Positions 35,925 through 47,884 of a DNA stretch of 64,000 nt are shown in pieces. The translations under genes were made by a program, and so were the position numbers. Source of the DNA: Cephalotus follicularis (lineage: Eukaryota; Streptophyta; Magnoliopsida; Oxalidales; Cephalotaceae). Under the pieces are notes generated by a model that worked only from the letters and a program-made list of their open reading frames with translations, was not told where the DNA came from and did no database searches. Location: assembly GCA_001972305.1 (NCBI GenBank), contig BDDD01000543.1, positions 168,409-232,408 of the forward strand. Direction: 5' to 3'. How positions within the stretch are numbered: the stretch's first letter is position 1; each line of letters opens with the position of its first letter.

Positions 35925-36400
35925 GCAGACTAGTCTCCAGAGGACTTAGTGTTTCCTAGCTCGAAGTCGGACTAGTCCTATGCGTGTCGAGCAGACCAGT
36001 CCACTTGGTCGCTGATCATGACTTGCTCATGCGTGTGCCAAGCATAACATGTCCGAGCATGACCTACTCGCGTGTGATGAGCATGACTGTCCATGCATGC
36101 CAAGCATGGCTAGTCCGTACATGTCGAGCAGGCATGTCCACAAGGTCGCCAAGCATAACTAGTCCATACATGCTTAGCATGACTAGTCTGAGCATACTGA
36201 GCAAAAGACCTTTTATGCCAGATACGAATTCCCATATAAGTCAGACCAACGCTTTAGAGTGGACCAACCCGCACATGCTGAGCTGACCAGTCCATATGGT
36301 CACCGAGCACATTCATGCGTGCCTGTCAGACCAGTCCCTCAAGCGTAAGAATGATTAGAGCACAATGTATAGTCATGCAGAGCCCTGAGCTAATTAAGGG
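35925..36400 (+). repeat. GCCGAGCA-type repeat cluster, A 5' LTR
   Basis: About nine units with GACCAGTCCA, GGTCGCCAAGCATAAC and CATGCNGAGCA words; more diverged than in D. Confidence 0.65.
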
Positions 36401-36470
36401 ATAGAGCATTAGCAGAGTTACTTCTGTTCCTGATGTATGTATATGCACAGACTTAGTGAAACGTCCTATA

Positions 36471-36800
36471 GTAGGTGAACTTAAGAATTGAATCCACATA
36501 GAGACCGTCCCTAGGAAGTGAGCCCAAATGGGGTGAATTTTGCTAAAGCAGGTGAACCTAAGGGTGAATTCCGCATGGTAGGTGAACATATGGGGTGAAT
36601 TTCTCCAGAGTAGATGAACCCAAATGTGAATTCTGTAGGCAGGTGAACCTCGGGAGAATCCCGCTTAATGGGTGAACCTAAGGGTGAATTCCGTCAGAGA
36701 AGGTGAACCTAAGGGTGAATTCCACCAGGGTAGGTGAACCAAAGGGGTGAATTCCGCTCGGTAGGAGAACCTGAGGGTGAATTCCGCAGGCAGGTGAACT
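36471..36800 (+). repeat. GTGAACCTAAGGGTGAATTC minisatellite, A 5' LTR
   Basis: About ten units, for example AGGTGAACCTAAGGGTGAAT + TCC and variants, with period about 24-30 bases and GAATTC in many units. Confidence 0.85.
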
Positions 36801-37384
36801 TCATTCAATAGTAAGACTTTACATAGGAATCATACCATATATGACCTGACCAACTCCTCTAATTTATATTGAGAATCTGCCTTGTTGAGTAGAGTAGTCC
36901 GAGGATGCAATGAATGATGTTGTATACATGATCATGGATTGTATGGTTGTATGGCATGCATGCATCTCTTCTCTGGTTGTATTGATTTCTCCTCTGTTGT
37001 GCATCTCTGCATGTGGTAACCTACACAAGCCACGGGTTACTGACCCATTCTCTGAATGGGCCAGGTTCAAGTACTGTTGGAGCAGCATAGAAACCAAAGG
37101 ATAAAGAGCCAAGTAAGTCTTCCTCCTTGGCAGTGCGCTATGAATAAGAAATCATGTAATTATTCTTATGACCTTCCGGCTTTAGACAGAGCCTTTATTG
37201 ATAAAGTTTTGTAAGAACTGGGTATATACACATATATTAATTTTATGGGTATTGATATGATGATTATAATTAAAGTTTTAAACTTTTATGATGGTTGAAT
37301 TTATGGATGGATAATTATTTGTACGGCATGTCACGTCTCAGGCCGTGGGGCCCATCCCACGATTCAGGGCGTGATAGTTTTTTA

Positions 37385-37400
37385 TATTAGAGTCGTACTA
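37385..37400 (+). other. Element A primer-binding site (degenerate)
   Basis: TATTAGAGTCGTACTA lies nine bases after the LTR end and corresponds to TATCAGAGCCGTACTA in D. Confidence 0.5.
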
Positions 37401-37497
37401 TGATGGATATGCCAGGATAGGATCCTTGGCAAGTGGAGTTAATAATATATATATGTGGATATTGACCCATTCTTTTTATGTAAAGTGGTTTGGAAGA

Positions 37498-40400
37498 ATG
37501 GAAGGACATCGAAGTAGAACTGCATGAGGAGTGAGCGACGGGTCATGGACCAGACATACTCGAGCGAATAGAGATGCTGAGGAACAAGAAGAAGTAAATG
37601 TAGCTCAAGAAGTAGAAGTTGTTGCTCCTGCTCGAGAGGAACCTAGAGGTTTTATGAGGAGTATGCGTTCTATGATAAATCAGATGAGCGAATTTATACA
37701 ACAGCATGCGGCTGAAGAGGAACAACCACATGTTGCCTGACCAGGAAGGTGTGCAGCAGAAGCCCCAGAACATACATTAGCTAATAGACCAGCCAGGCGG
37801 GCTGAAGCAGCAAGAAGATCAGTTGATCAGCCTCGCCGAGAGGAACCCTAGTCAGATTCTTAAAATTGAACCCTCCAGCTTTTACAGGGGATCCTATTGT
37901 CATTTCAGCCGAGAGATGGCTATTGCAATTGGAAAAGGTTTTTCGAGTTTTGGAATGTTTAGACTCGTAGAAGGTTATCTTTGCAACATATATGTTACAA
38001 GGTGAAACAGAGCATTGGTGGAAGATGATTGAATCTTCATGGGAAGCATCCGAGATATCATATTCTTGGAATACATTTAAAACAGAGTTCAATGAATGAT
38101 TCTATCCCGAAGTTGAAGTGGATAAGAGAGAGGCCGAATTCTTAGGCCTGGCCCAAGGAGATATGTTTGCGGCTCAATATGAGGCCAAGTTTATCAAATT
38201 ATCCAGGATAGCTCCATACATGGTTAATACTGAATCAAGGAAAGCTAAGAAGTTTCTTATAGGGCTTTGTCCTGATATTAGGGAGAAGCTAGTGCCCTTA
38301 CATCTAAGATCCTTCTTTGATCTAGCCAACAAGGCTCGAGAGGTTGAAGCTTTGGCTCAACATTTTCAGAACTTGGGCTCCTTCCAATGAATATTCAGGA
38401 ATAAGTTTTGGAAGTAGCAATAAATCCCAAAGGTTTGGATATCATAGTAGCCCGAGGCAGGGTTAATCTCCCTGTAGCGTCGGTAGCCCAGCAGGACCCT
38501 TAAGACTTGGAAGGCAATATCATGGTTCTCAACAGAGGAGACAGGGCGGTGACTCACAACGGAGGTGACATAAAAGAATGACCTAACATAGTGGTTCTCC
38601 TAGTCCTACCGGTGATGGTGGTCAGGACTTTATTGAATCATGTATACACTGTGGACGCACCAACCATGCCTTAGATTACTGCTGGTGGAAGAATGGTTGG
38701 CGTTGGAGTTGTGGAGCTCTGGACCATATAGCTGCTGAATGTCCTCAGAAGAGATCCATCATAAGGGATCAAGCAAAGCAAGGTTCGAATCTATTGCAAG
38801 GAAGTTTTCAGCAAGGTTCCAATGTACCAGTTCACAAGGAGATCATGGCAAGCAACCGATGGGATCAGCACCTACAGTGCAAGGTAGAGTAAATGCCATG
38901 GATCAAAAGGCTGCAGCGGGATAAGCCTCAGTGATTAGAGGTATGGTATTTCTATTGTAGCTTTTGGCACGTACTTTTATTGATTCATGCTCATCCCATT
39001 CATATATTGCATCTCATTTTATAAGTTATATGGGTGTGGAGCCAGAACCTTTACCTTTTGTGATAGAAGTCATCACACCAGTAGGAGAGTCTGTTACCTC
39101 CAGGTGGGTGTGTAAGTCTTGTGCCATTGAGATTTTCGGTCATGTTCTTTCGGCAAACTTGATAGTGTTTCCAATAGGTGATCTTGATGTAATCCTTGGA
39201 ATGGATTGGTTGTCGGCACACTATACATGTATGGATTGTTATAGGAAGGTCGTAACCTTTAATTTTCCAGGCTAGTCTCTATTCCAGTTTATTGGAACCT
39301 TATAGCATCAGCCAATTCCTATGATATCTGCTATTCAGACTGACAGACTCCTGAGATAGGGTTGTGATGCTTACCTGGCACATGTTGTCGATGGCAGGAG
39401 ATGGATGCCGAATATCGAGGATGTTCCTGTTGTTTGTGAATATCCGGATGTGTTTTCGAAAGATTTAACATCCTTACCTCCCAAAAGCGACATGGAATTT
39501 TCTATAGATCTTCTGCCAGGGACAACACCTGTATCAACTGCTCCCTATCAAATGGCCCCTCCTGAGTTGAAGGAATTAAAAGTACAACAACAGGAATTAC
39601 TTGATAAAGGTTTTATTAGACCAAGTGTGTCCCCGTGGGGAGCACCAGTCTTATTTGTTAAGAAGAAAGATGGATCATTGCGAATGTGCATTGATTACCG
39701 ATAGCTTAATAAAGTCACTATCAAGAACAAGTATCTGCTGCCACACATCAATGATTTGTTTGATCAACTGAAGGGATCTTCAGTATTTTCTAAATTGGAT
39801 CTAATTTCAAGAAACCATCAACTCAGAGTTAGAACGGAAGACATTCCGAAGATTGCATTCAGATCACGATATGGACATTATGAATTTGTGGTAATGCTAT
39901 TCGGGGTAACTAATGCCCCTACCGCATTTATGAGTTTAATGAATTAGGTGTTCAGTCCATATCTTGACCAGTTTATAACGGTTTTTATTGATGATATCTT
40001 GATATATTCTAAGTCCATGGAAGAGCATGGGAAACACCTGCACTTGGCATTGCAAATCTTGAGAAACCATCAGTTATATGCCAAGTTTAGCAAATGTGAA
40101 TTCTGGCTATCAGAGGTAACTTTACTTGGCCATGTTATATCAAGTGCCGGATTGTCAATAGATCCTTCAAAGATCGAAGAAGTAAAGGACTGGAAACGAC
40201 AAACGAATGTGATGGAGGTCCGCAACTTTCTAGTCTTGGGAGGATATTACCGTCGTTTTATTAAAGGATTTTTAAGAATAGATACACCTCTAACCCGATT
40301 GACACAGAAGAATACAACTTTTGTAAGGGATGAAGATTGTGAATGGAGTTTTCAAGAGCTGAAGCATCGTTTGTTTTCTGCGCCTATCTTGGCTTTGCCA

Positions 40401-40557
40401 GAAGGCATTAAAGGTTTTGTAATATACAGTGATGCATCGGGCAATGGCTTGGGATGTGTCCTGATGCAGAATGGAAAGGTGATCGCATAAGCCTCAAGGA
40501 AATTGAAGCCCCATTAAAAGAATTACCCAACTCACGATATTGAGTTAGCAGCGATAG
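37498..40557 (+). pseudogene. Element A gag-pol fossil, block 1 (gag to RNase H)
   Basis: It starts at the gag ATG at 37498 with RTRHTRANRDAEEQEEVNVA, as in D. Gag shows EAEFLGLAQGDM and LSRIAPYMVN (about 38120-38250). A zinc-knuckle region is at about 38640-38760 and a protease region at about 38965-39260 ([16 protein letters not shown]). RT is at about 39590-40050 with [14 protein letters not shown] and FIDDILIYS. RNase H begins at about 40420 with [15 protein letters not shown]. Block 1 ends where the H LTR begins. The reading frame is broken at several points. Function by family: structural and replication polyprotein of a retrotransposon. Confidence 0.88.
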
Positions 40558-43500
40558 TGTAATACCCCGTTTTTACGTGTAAAAATTTTCGGTCAATTTT
40601 TTTTAAAAATTTTTTTGGTAAGTGAATTACCTTTTTACTTTGGACTGTCTTGTATGGGTTTGGCTGACTGATATCAGCCTTGGCCTTTGGGTATGTGTTG
40701 GTATATGTTTATAAGAATAAGTAAATTTATATTTATATATATTTTCTTAAATCAGTTTTTATTTATTTAAAATCAAATCTTTTATTTTTGTTAAAAATCC
40801 ACTTTCTCTCTCTCCCTTATCTCCCGCTCTCCTGTATGTCCCTCTTCTTCCTCTATCTCCCATGATTCTATCCTTCTTTCTCTCCATCTCTCCCAAAGAT
40901 CTCTCCATCTCTCCCAAAGATCTCTCCTTCTTTCCCTTATCCCACCGATTTTGTCCCCTCTTTCCCTTATCAGTCCCGCATATCTCTCCCTTCCCTACTT
41001 ATTTGAAATTGTTTATCATTGTTTTGGTATGCTTTCTCTTCCTCCCTCACGTGTTTCTTCTCTGGCAAACGACAGCAAGCTCGGAATTCTTGCTTTCTTC
41101 TGTGATTTCTGCAACAATCAGGTTTATTCTCTATAATCTGACTTAGAGAATTCTTTTCTTTGACATAAACTGTCCGACTATGCAGTGTTTGAACCCCCTC
41201 TCCCTTTTGAGTCTTGTTTTGCACAGCCCCTGTTGCTGTGTCATTCAACGTTTTCTTATGCTTTATGTATGTTATATAAACTACTTTTGATAGCTGGTGT
41301 TTTGAAATTTAATAGAAATCAGATTATAGGTATAGAGGTTGAGAATTTTTGTCCCTCTCTCTAAGCATGAACACAATCTGCATAGGTTCTTTAATTCTTA
41401 TGTATTCTTTTGTGGGTTTGACACCCTATAGGTTCAGTTAGTCTTGTTATGGCCCCCTGTTAGTATGATATCTTGTTACAAAACATAAATTCTATGGGAA
41501 TCGTTAGGCACCAGTGCTGGGTTCGGGCAAAAGAGTTGACTGCTTCCATAAATAGTCAACTGCCTTGCTTGAACAGTCGGCTGCTCTGCATAAATAGTCG
41601 ACTGTACTGGGGAAGTTTTGTAAACATGCAGTCCTAGTTGTTTAGCCAGCTGCCTTGCATGAATAGTCAGCTGGTCAAGTTGTGTAGTCAACTGAAGCCC
41701 TGCTCCAGTCGACTGATACCTTGCACAGTCGACTGGAATTTTGTCCCAGTCGGCTGGTTCTAGCAGAAACATTTATGCTCCCTTTTTAAGGCTCTGATCA
41801 GTTCTATTTTGATGTTTCTCTGATAGTTTTAAGTTCTCATAAGATCAGTATTATGTCTTTTAGATAATCATAACAACCAAGGAGCGGTCTAGAGATTTTG
41901 TTGATCTTCTCTTGAGGTGTAAGTTGGTGATTGCATAAGGTATGAATATTCTGCTCTTTGATGCTCTCTTATGGATTTTATTAGGGTAAAAATATTCAGT
42001 TTGATTCTTCGTCTTGGATTATCATCTTTCTATAATAAATTCAGTTTTACCGTTGTACGGATAATTCTCTTCTTAGATATCGGATTTTATTGAAATAAAT
42101 CCAGTTTTGTTTTTAATGATTATGTATGGATTTTTCATTCTTCGCTATTCCTTCGGTTTTATGAATTTCGTTATGCTACAGATTTTGTTATGTTTTGGAA
42201 ATAAAGCCAGCTTTAATATTTTTGTGAAATTAAATATTTCTGACTTTATAAGTTCAGTTATGATCTACTTACGATAATTTTGTATGATCACCTCCTTTAT
42301 TTGAAAATTAAAATGAGTTGATTTCTGATTGTGGAAACGTATGGATTCTTCGTTTTGACTATTGTGTTTTGATATGATTTAAATAAAATCCGTTTTATTA
42401 GTTTTGAGTAAAGTTGAATAATACTGATTTTATAAATTTAGCATGATTTTCACTTATGAAAGTATGCTAATTTTTATGATATGATATGTTATTGATTGGT
42501 TTTGGAAGTAAACCAATAATTCGAAATGATTTTTGATAAAATTATTATTTTCGAAAGACTGAGAATATATTTGTACCCATATGTGGGGCGTACCATAGGC
42601 ATGTTGTAGGCCTGGCACGGGGACATGACACTTCCATAGCGGTGTAATTAGTCTACGACATCTCTTAATATCTTGTGATAGGATATGGCCAACTGAGGCG
42701 TATGGATCGATCCTAGTATATGTTATCATATGATATGTTATGGGAATTGATTGTGTAGTGTCGTACACGTCGTTCCGTTGGAGCATGTGGGCTTTGCATA
42801 CCCCTTCCATATATGTATGTATTTAAACCATATATTGCATATCTCAGTATTAACCACTGTTTGGAAAAGTTTTGGAAATTGATATGAACGAAAATGTATA
42901 TCTACCTTCTGAAAGGTTGTGAATCTATATATGTATATGCTTGGCATGAAAATCACTTATATTGCATAAGTTCGATTTGTTTATAAATTGTTTCATGGAA
43001 GATTCGTTTTACTCTGTTTTGTAAACTGTTTTATGTCTACTTTCAAAAGAATTGTTTAAAGGTTACTACTTTCAACTTTATCGATTATTATGTTTATCAC
43101 AGATTTATCGGTATTGTTTGTTTTGTAAAGTGTCCGTTCTGTTTCGTAAACTGTCCTGTTCTTTAAAATGTTTTGTTCCGCAATCTGTTTTGTTTCGTAC
43201 TACTTTGATTTGTAAACTGTTTTATTATTCCACATATAACTGAGGTTCACTCAGCCACGTTTTTGTTTCCATGCAACAGGTTATCTGGAGCTTTGGGGAA
43301 AATGTGTTATAAGAGAGAGACAACTTTGGCTTGAGGATTTCTTAGGAGTTGATTTCTTTTAGTAATGTTATGATTATCAGACTATAATTTTTCAAATTAT
43401 GTTTTAGACCACCACGTATTAACTTGGGATTAAATTGATTATAAGCAGCATTTGTTTTTGAAATCGAGGTTTTCAATCCTTAGCATATTCGAAGGATTGT

Positions 43501-43709
43501 TATCTTAATTTGGATAAAGATTAAGATATTTAACATGTTTCTATATGATATTTGTTTTGAATCTATTAATACTTGGATTTACAGTTTTGATGACATAATT
43601 AAAGGATAAATTGTCTTAAGATTTAAGATATGACTCTGTAGGTTGGCTTAGCGTGACATTTCTGGTTCTGAATCGGGAGTGATCCCGATTCCGAATCGGG
43701 GGGGTTACA
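40558..43709 (+). repeat. Element H 5' LTR (3152 bp), inserted in element A pol
   Basis: It begins TGTAATACCCCG at 40558 inside the A RNase H region and ends GGGGGGTTACA at 43709, four bases before a PBS. Inside are an AT-rich TATA-like stretch at about 40720-40750, a CT-rich leader at 40805-40975, one GTCGAC-unit cluster at 41531-41760, and a block (CCATAGGCATGTTGTAGGC and CACTCAGCCACGTTTTTGTT) parallel to the B LTR. The family is near B but distinct, and the LTR is longer. No coding region of H remains. Confidence 0.8.
41531..41760 (+). repeat. GTCGAC-unit cluster, H LTR
   Basis: About ten CAGTCGACTG-dialect units (AGTTGACTGC, AGTCAACTGC, AGTCGGCTGC, AGTCGACTGT, AGTCGACTGA and others), about 1.0-1.2 kb from the LTR start. 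This is the position of cluster 2 in the other families. No cluster 1 is seen near the H LTR start. Confidence 0.8.
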
Positions 43710-43788
43710 GTTATGGTATCAGAGAATAGGTTTTTCTTTCCTTAGAAGATCTATCTAGGTTTGACCTGTGAGATGGGTAGACATTTGG
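43710..43788 (+). other. Element H primer-binding site and leader start
   Basis: TGGTATCAGAG at 43714-43724 matches the initiator tRNA-Met site. The leader (CTTAGAAGATCTATCTAGG, then TTTGACCTGTGAGATGGG) closely matches that of element B (about 47740-47785). Only about 80 bases of H interior are present before family I LTR sequence takes over. Confidence 0.8.
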
Positions 43789-44751
43789 GTTAGGGAGTGC
43801 ACAATGCCCCGGTGAAGCGGTGTAAATGGGTTCATTAAGGGTTTTTAAACCACAAGTTTTATGAAAGGTTCTGGTTATGACCAGACAATGGTTTTCAATG
43901 AAGTTATGTTTTCAAGCATGGCTGTGATATATGCCAAAAGAATGTATGATTTGGAAAATGTTTTTAATCGTTTTCAAGTCTGGTGGTATTGTACCCCAGA
44001 AAATGTATGATTTCGGAAATATTCTAATTTTATGAATATTATCAGAAAACAATGGATTTTAATAGCGAAATGTTCTGGTTTTATCAAACTAAAAGATGAG
44101 TGTCAATGATGTTTTGAAATGTATGATGTTTAAACGTTTTGATGAAGATTATCAAAAACGATGGATTTTGATAACGTTTTATGACTATACTTCTTACTGG
44201 GCTCTTAAAAGCTCACTCCTTGCAATGTTTTGTTTTCAAATAAACTGTTTTCAGGGAACGATCGAATGAAGAATGCGAGCTTTAGAGGAAGCTCATAAGA
44301 AGAAATGTCGGAAAGAAGTATGTTATACTATAATGTTTGTGTAAGCGTTTCATAATGTAAGTTAAGGTTGTCTGCTGTGAAAGGATTTATAATAGACGAT
44401 GTTTAAATGTAAATGTATATGATTATTTTATGATGTGATAAGATTACGATTTTCCGCTGTGTAAGGTTATATGATTAGTGATGTACCAATGTAAAGGTAT
44501 TAGAAATGATCATGATAATGAGAATATGACATTTTGAAATTGATGTTTCAAAGATATAAGCATATGCGATCCTGTGAAGTTATTGAATATGAGTAATAAT
44601 GTTAGATTTTAAATCTAAGTTAAGATTATATGATATGAAATGGATCGTTAAATGGTTAAATGATTTGACGGTCAAAGGTTACATCCACGTAACGCACCGA
44701 TCTTCGAAGCTCGCTTTGAGCTTAAAGCGGACTCGGGTCGGGGGCGCTACA
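43789..44751 (+). repeat. 3' part of a family I LTR
   Basis: It matches 553-1187 and ends ...GGGGGCGCTACA at 44751, where element A integrase resumes. It belongs to a different LTR family from H at 40558-43709, so the whole insert is a composite rather than one element. Confidence 0.7.
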
Positions 44752-45143
44752 AATTCAGCCAATTTTCTTGCGATCAAGATGACCTATTCTCTCACACGGT
44801 TGGCAAACCTGTACATTGCTGAGATTGTGAGGTTGCATGGAGTACCAATTAGTGTGGTGTCTAACAGAGACCCCCGATTCACATCACGATTTTGGAGGAA
44901 GCTACAAGAAGCTTTGGTATTCAGTTAAATTTCAGCACAGCTTTTCATCCCCAGACTGATGGTTAGTCTGAGAGGACTGTACAGACTCTGAAAGAGATGC
45001 TACGAGCATGTATTCTAGATTGGGGTGGTAGTTGGGATGTCCACTTACCGTTCGTAGAGTTCTCGTACGATAACAGTTATCATGCGAGTATTGGAATGGC
45101 ACCATTCGAGGCTCCCTATGGACAAAAATGTAGAACCACGATA
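44752..45143 (+). pseudogene. Element A gag-pol fossil, block 2 (integrase core)
   Basis: Translation shows the integrase core: [41 protein letters not shown], then HPQTDG and the [11 protein letters not shown] region, up to [15 protein letters not shown]. Element B is inserted right after, at the CGATA duplication. Confidence 0.85.
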
Positions 45144-45265
45144 TGTAATATCCCGTTTCTATGATTACTTGTTTTATGTTGGGTTTATACCTTTTTATAT
45201 ATGCTATGGTTTGTGAACGCTTTGATTTTTAGTTTGAAATTTCCTTTATTTTTTATTTCTGGGCA

Positions 45266-45410
45266 CAAAGCACCGACGCTCTTATTAGAACCGCCGATGC
45301 TTTGGGTGCTGTGTGACACATTGATGCCAAAACGTGTGACACCGACACGTTTTGTATTTAAGTGCTTAAGTGTCGACGCTTTAAGTAAACAGTCGATGCT
45401 TTAGTCGGCT
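45266..45410 (+). repeat. GTCGAC-unit cluster 1, B 5' LTR
   Basis: About seven units of the GTCGACGCTTT dialect (CACCGACGCT, CGCCGATGCT, CACCGACACG, TGTCGACGCT, AGTCGATGCT and others), starting about 120 bases from the LTR start. Confidence 0.8.
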
Positions 45411-46140
45411 TTCCATACCAGTTTGGATGGTGGGCTGTTTAGGGAAAAAGGGTTTTTGCCATTTTTGTTGATCTGATTTTCCGTCTTTGTTCGAAAACGA
45501 ATATGCAAGAAAGGAAACATATTAGTGGCACGATTTTATCATTAATTTTACACGTTTTGTTGTTTTAAAAACTGATCACTACAATTCTTTGAAAGTCATC
45601 AGCACATTTTTAACAAACGCGAACAGTAACTTTGGAAGCCTTTTTCTGCATCGTTTTTGACGTCTTTTGAAGATTATTTCTAAACGAAAGTTGTAGTATG
45701 TACTATGTAGTTTATGTATCAACCGTTAGTTTCAAATGCAAACATGCTAGAATTCATTTTGATCATGTTTTTAGAGGCCTGTTGAAATAAATTTATGCTG
45801 TTTGGATTCATTATGTATTTCTTATCTTTACATGTTTGAATTGATACACCGGTGTTTAAAGCAACGAATTCATGTTATGGATATATATATGTCACTGATT
45901 TTTGGATTTATACACAGAAAAATTCGGATTGTAGTTAGGTTTGCATAAACTGTCTATATACCAGAAAATTATGTTTCAAAATGTGTTTTACTTTTTGTAT
46001 GTGATCATATGTATATCTGGCGTTTTGAACTTAAAAATAACGTCTTAAGAACCTACATATCGGTAATTATGCTTTGTGTTTAAGAAAAATCAGATGTGAC
46101 CATGGATTTGAAACTATTTTTTTGCAACTAGAATTCTATG

Positions 46141-46285
46141 TTCGACACAAACTATCGACGCTTATTCCTTGAGCATCGCCGCTTTGTACTGTTTTGTGCT
46201 TTGGTCAGTCGACTCTTTATTCGACGCTTTGTCCTTTTGTGCAATGAAACCTTCGACGCCTAGGAACAAACTGTCGACGCTTTAT
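46141..46285 (+). repeat. GTCGAC-unit cluster 2, B 5' LTR
   Basis: About seven units (TATCGACGCT, CATCGCCGCT, AGTCGACTCT, TTCGACGCTT, CTTCGACGCC, TGTCGACGCT), about 0.88 kb from cluster 1. Confidence 0.8.
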
Positions 46286-47716
46286 CTGGCAGTTTCGATA
46301 ATTGCTACTTGTTATGTGATGTGATGTTTGGACTCATATGTTTAGGTCTTAATATCATTCGTGGTGGAGTTTGGGACACTTCTAGGGTGCTTTTGTCCGG
46401 TATTCTAGATTGCTTAGACTTTCGACCTGCTAAGTTATGGATTCTTCGATTCTTGGATATTCCGTCGGTTAAATTAAACAAAGTTCATTTTTACTGATAC
46501 ATCGTTCTTCAACAGATTTATGCTTTTATGATTATGCTCCTGGTTTTATTCGGAATAAAATTCATATTTTGATGGAATATCTTCATTTTGATAATAATAT
46601 TACTGAAATGAATTTATTACCGTTACATTGGATATTAATTTTAATATACATATTTTCTGTTATCGAAAATGTGTTATTGTTTGGACATGGCTTCCACTTT
46701 AGGGAGTATGTTATATTTCAGATACAGATCGGATTTTGATTTGATTTTTTATATGAAAGTACGATCCTTTTTAAATAATTTCAGATATGTCTAGAGACAG
46801 TTACATAAGTATGTTTTAGAATTGTTTTAGAATAAAACAATATTTTTAGCATAATAACATACAGAGAAAAACCCTACCTATGAGGTATCATAGGCATGTT
46901 CTTTGGCACGGAGGACATGACACCTACCGTGGTGGTGTGATCGGTCTACGACGTCTCTTTTAAATATGTATCCTGAGAGTAGGATATGGATCCTTTTGAG
47001 GCATATGAGTATACTCTAGTTATTGTCAGAATTCAAAAATTTAGTATTTGGGATTGTTTGTGTAGTGCCGTACACGACTTTTCCGTCAGAACATGTGGGC
47101 CTCGCGAACCCCTTGCACCTATATATGTATGTTTGTCAGAATTCTCTGTTATGGAATTATGAAATCAGATAAAGTTTTGAATTATGATAATACGTTTTTT
47201 GTAAAGTTACGACGATTTTATAACTGCTCATTTTTAAATATTCTACTTTACATTTTGAAGAATATTTATTATGTTACTTTGCTAAATTTAAAGTTCCAAT
47301 TATTTATTCACCGTTTACTGTTTTACTTCCTTATCCGTACTGAGGTTTGCTCAGCCGCGTTTTTGTTTCTATACGGAAAGTTTCCAGAAGGATGGGGGAA
47401 ACGTGTGATGGGAGTTACCCACTTGTCAGACGATCAGCTAGGAGTTAATCCATTGTGTTTTCAGTAGTGTTGATCATATTTTTAGTTAATATCAGACTAG
47501 TTTCCTCTTAAACAGTATTTGGATATCGGATTATGGTTTGCTTTTACTTATGTATTGTTAAGGTTTTTAGACTTTGTTAAACATCGGATTTATTATAAGT
47601 TATGTTTCAGACCACCACATCCGTTTCGCATCAGTCTTTTGTTTAAGTATTCTGTTATGTTTCGGTTTGGTATTATGACCTGTAAGGGCTCCAACCATCG
47701 GGTGTGTTACAGATTG

Positions 47717-47727
47717 TAGTATCAGAG
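47717..47727 (+). other. Element B primer-binding site
   Basis: TAGTATCAGAG lies five bases after the LTR end, one base from TGGTATCAGAG of the initiator tRNA-Met type. Confidence 0.8.
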
Positions 47728-47884
47728 ACATAGGTTTTGTTTCCTTAGAAGACCTAACTAGGTTTGACCTGTGAGATTGGGTAGACACCGGGTTAGGACT
47801 TCTTCGTTCTGGTCTTTTGATGTGTCTTTTCGTTTTGATACCCTGATTCTTTTGTCCTTATCTTGTCCTGGTTTTGTTGCGTAG

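Larger units (their letters stand above)
35108..37376 (+). repeat. Element A 5' LTR (about 2.27 kb)
   Basis: Its start aligns with TGTAGTGCCCCTTAAT at 63463 and its end is CAGGGCGTGATA at 37376. It contains a GCCGAGCA-type cluster and the GAATTC minisatellite, then CTGACCCATTCTCTGAATGG and the GGGGCCCATCCCACG terminal block shared with D. Confidence 0.85.
45144..47711 (+). repeat. Element B 5' LTR (2568 bp)
   Basis: It is paired with 60301-62868, with identical length and termini. It contains two GTCGAC-unit clusters, a CCTACCTATGAGGTATCATA region, and CTCAGCCGCGTTTTTGTTTC before the terminal third. A 124-codon open frame in the terminal third recurs in the 3' LTR but has no known features. 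Confidence 0.95.

Noticed and set aside
36910-37112. overlapping 64- and 82-codon frames at the A LTR end
   Set aside because: They lie in the conserved terminal block of the A/D LTR and are not shared as frames with the D copies.
40862-41248. 94-codon Ser/Phe/Pro-rich frame and its antisense partner
   Set aside because: They derive from the CT-rich leader of the H LTR; low-complexity translation with no signal of a gene.
47093-47467. 124-codon open frame repeated at 62251-62625
   Set aside because: It lies in both B LTRs, which are nearly identical, so its conservation is uninformative. Composition is that of translated AT-rich DNA and no domain is seen.
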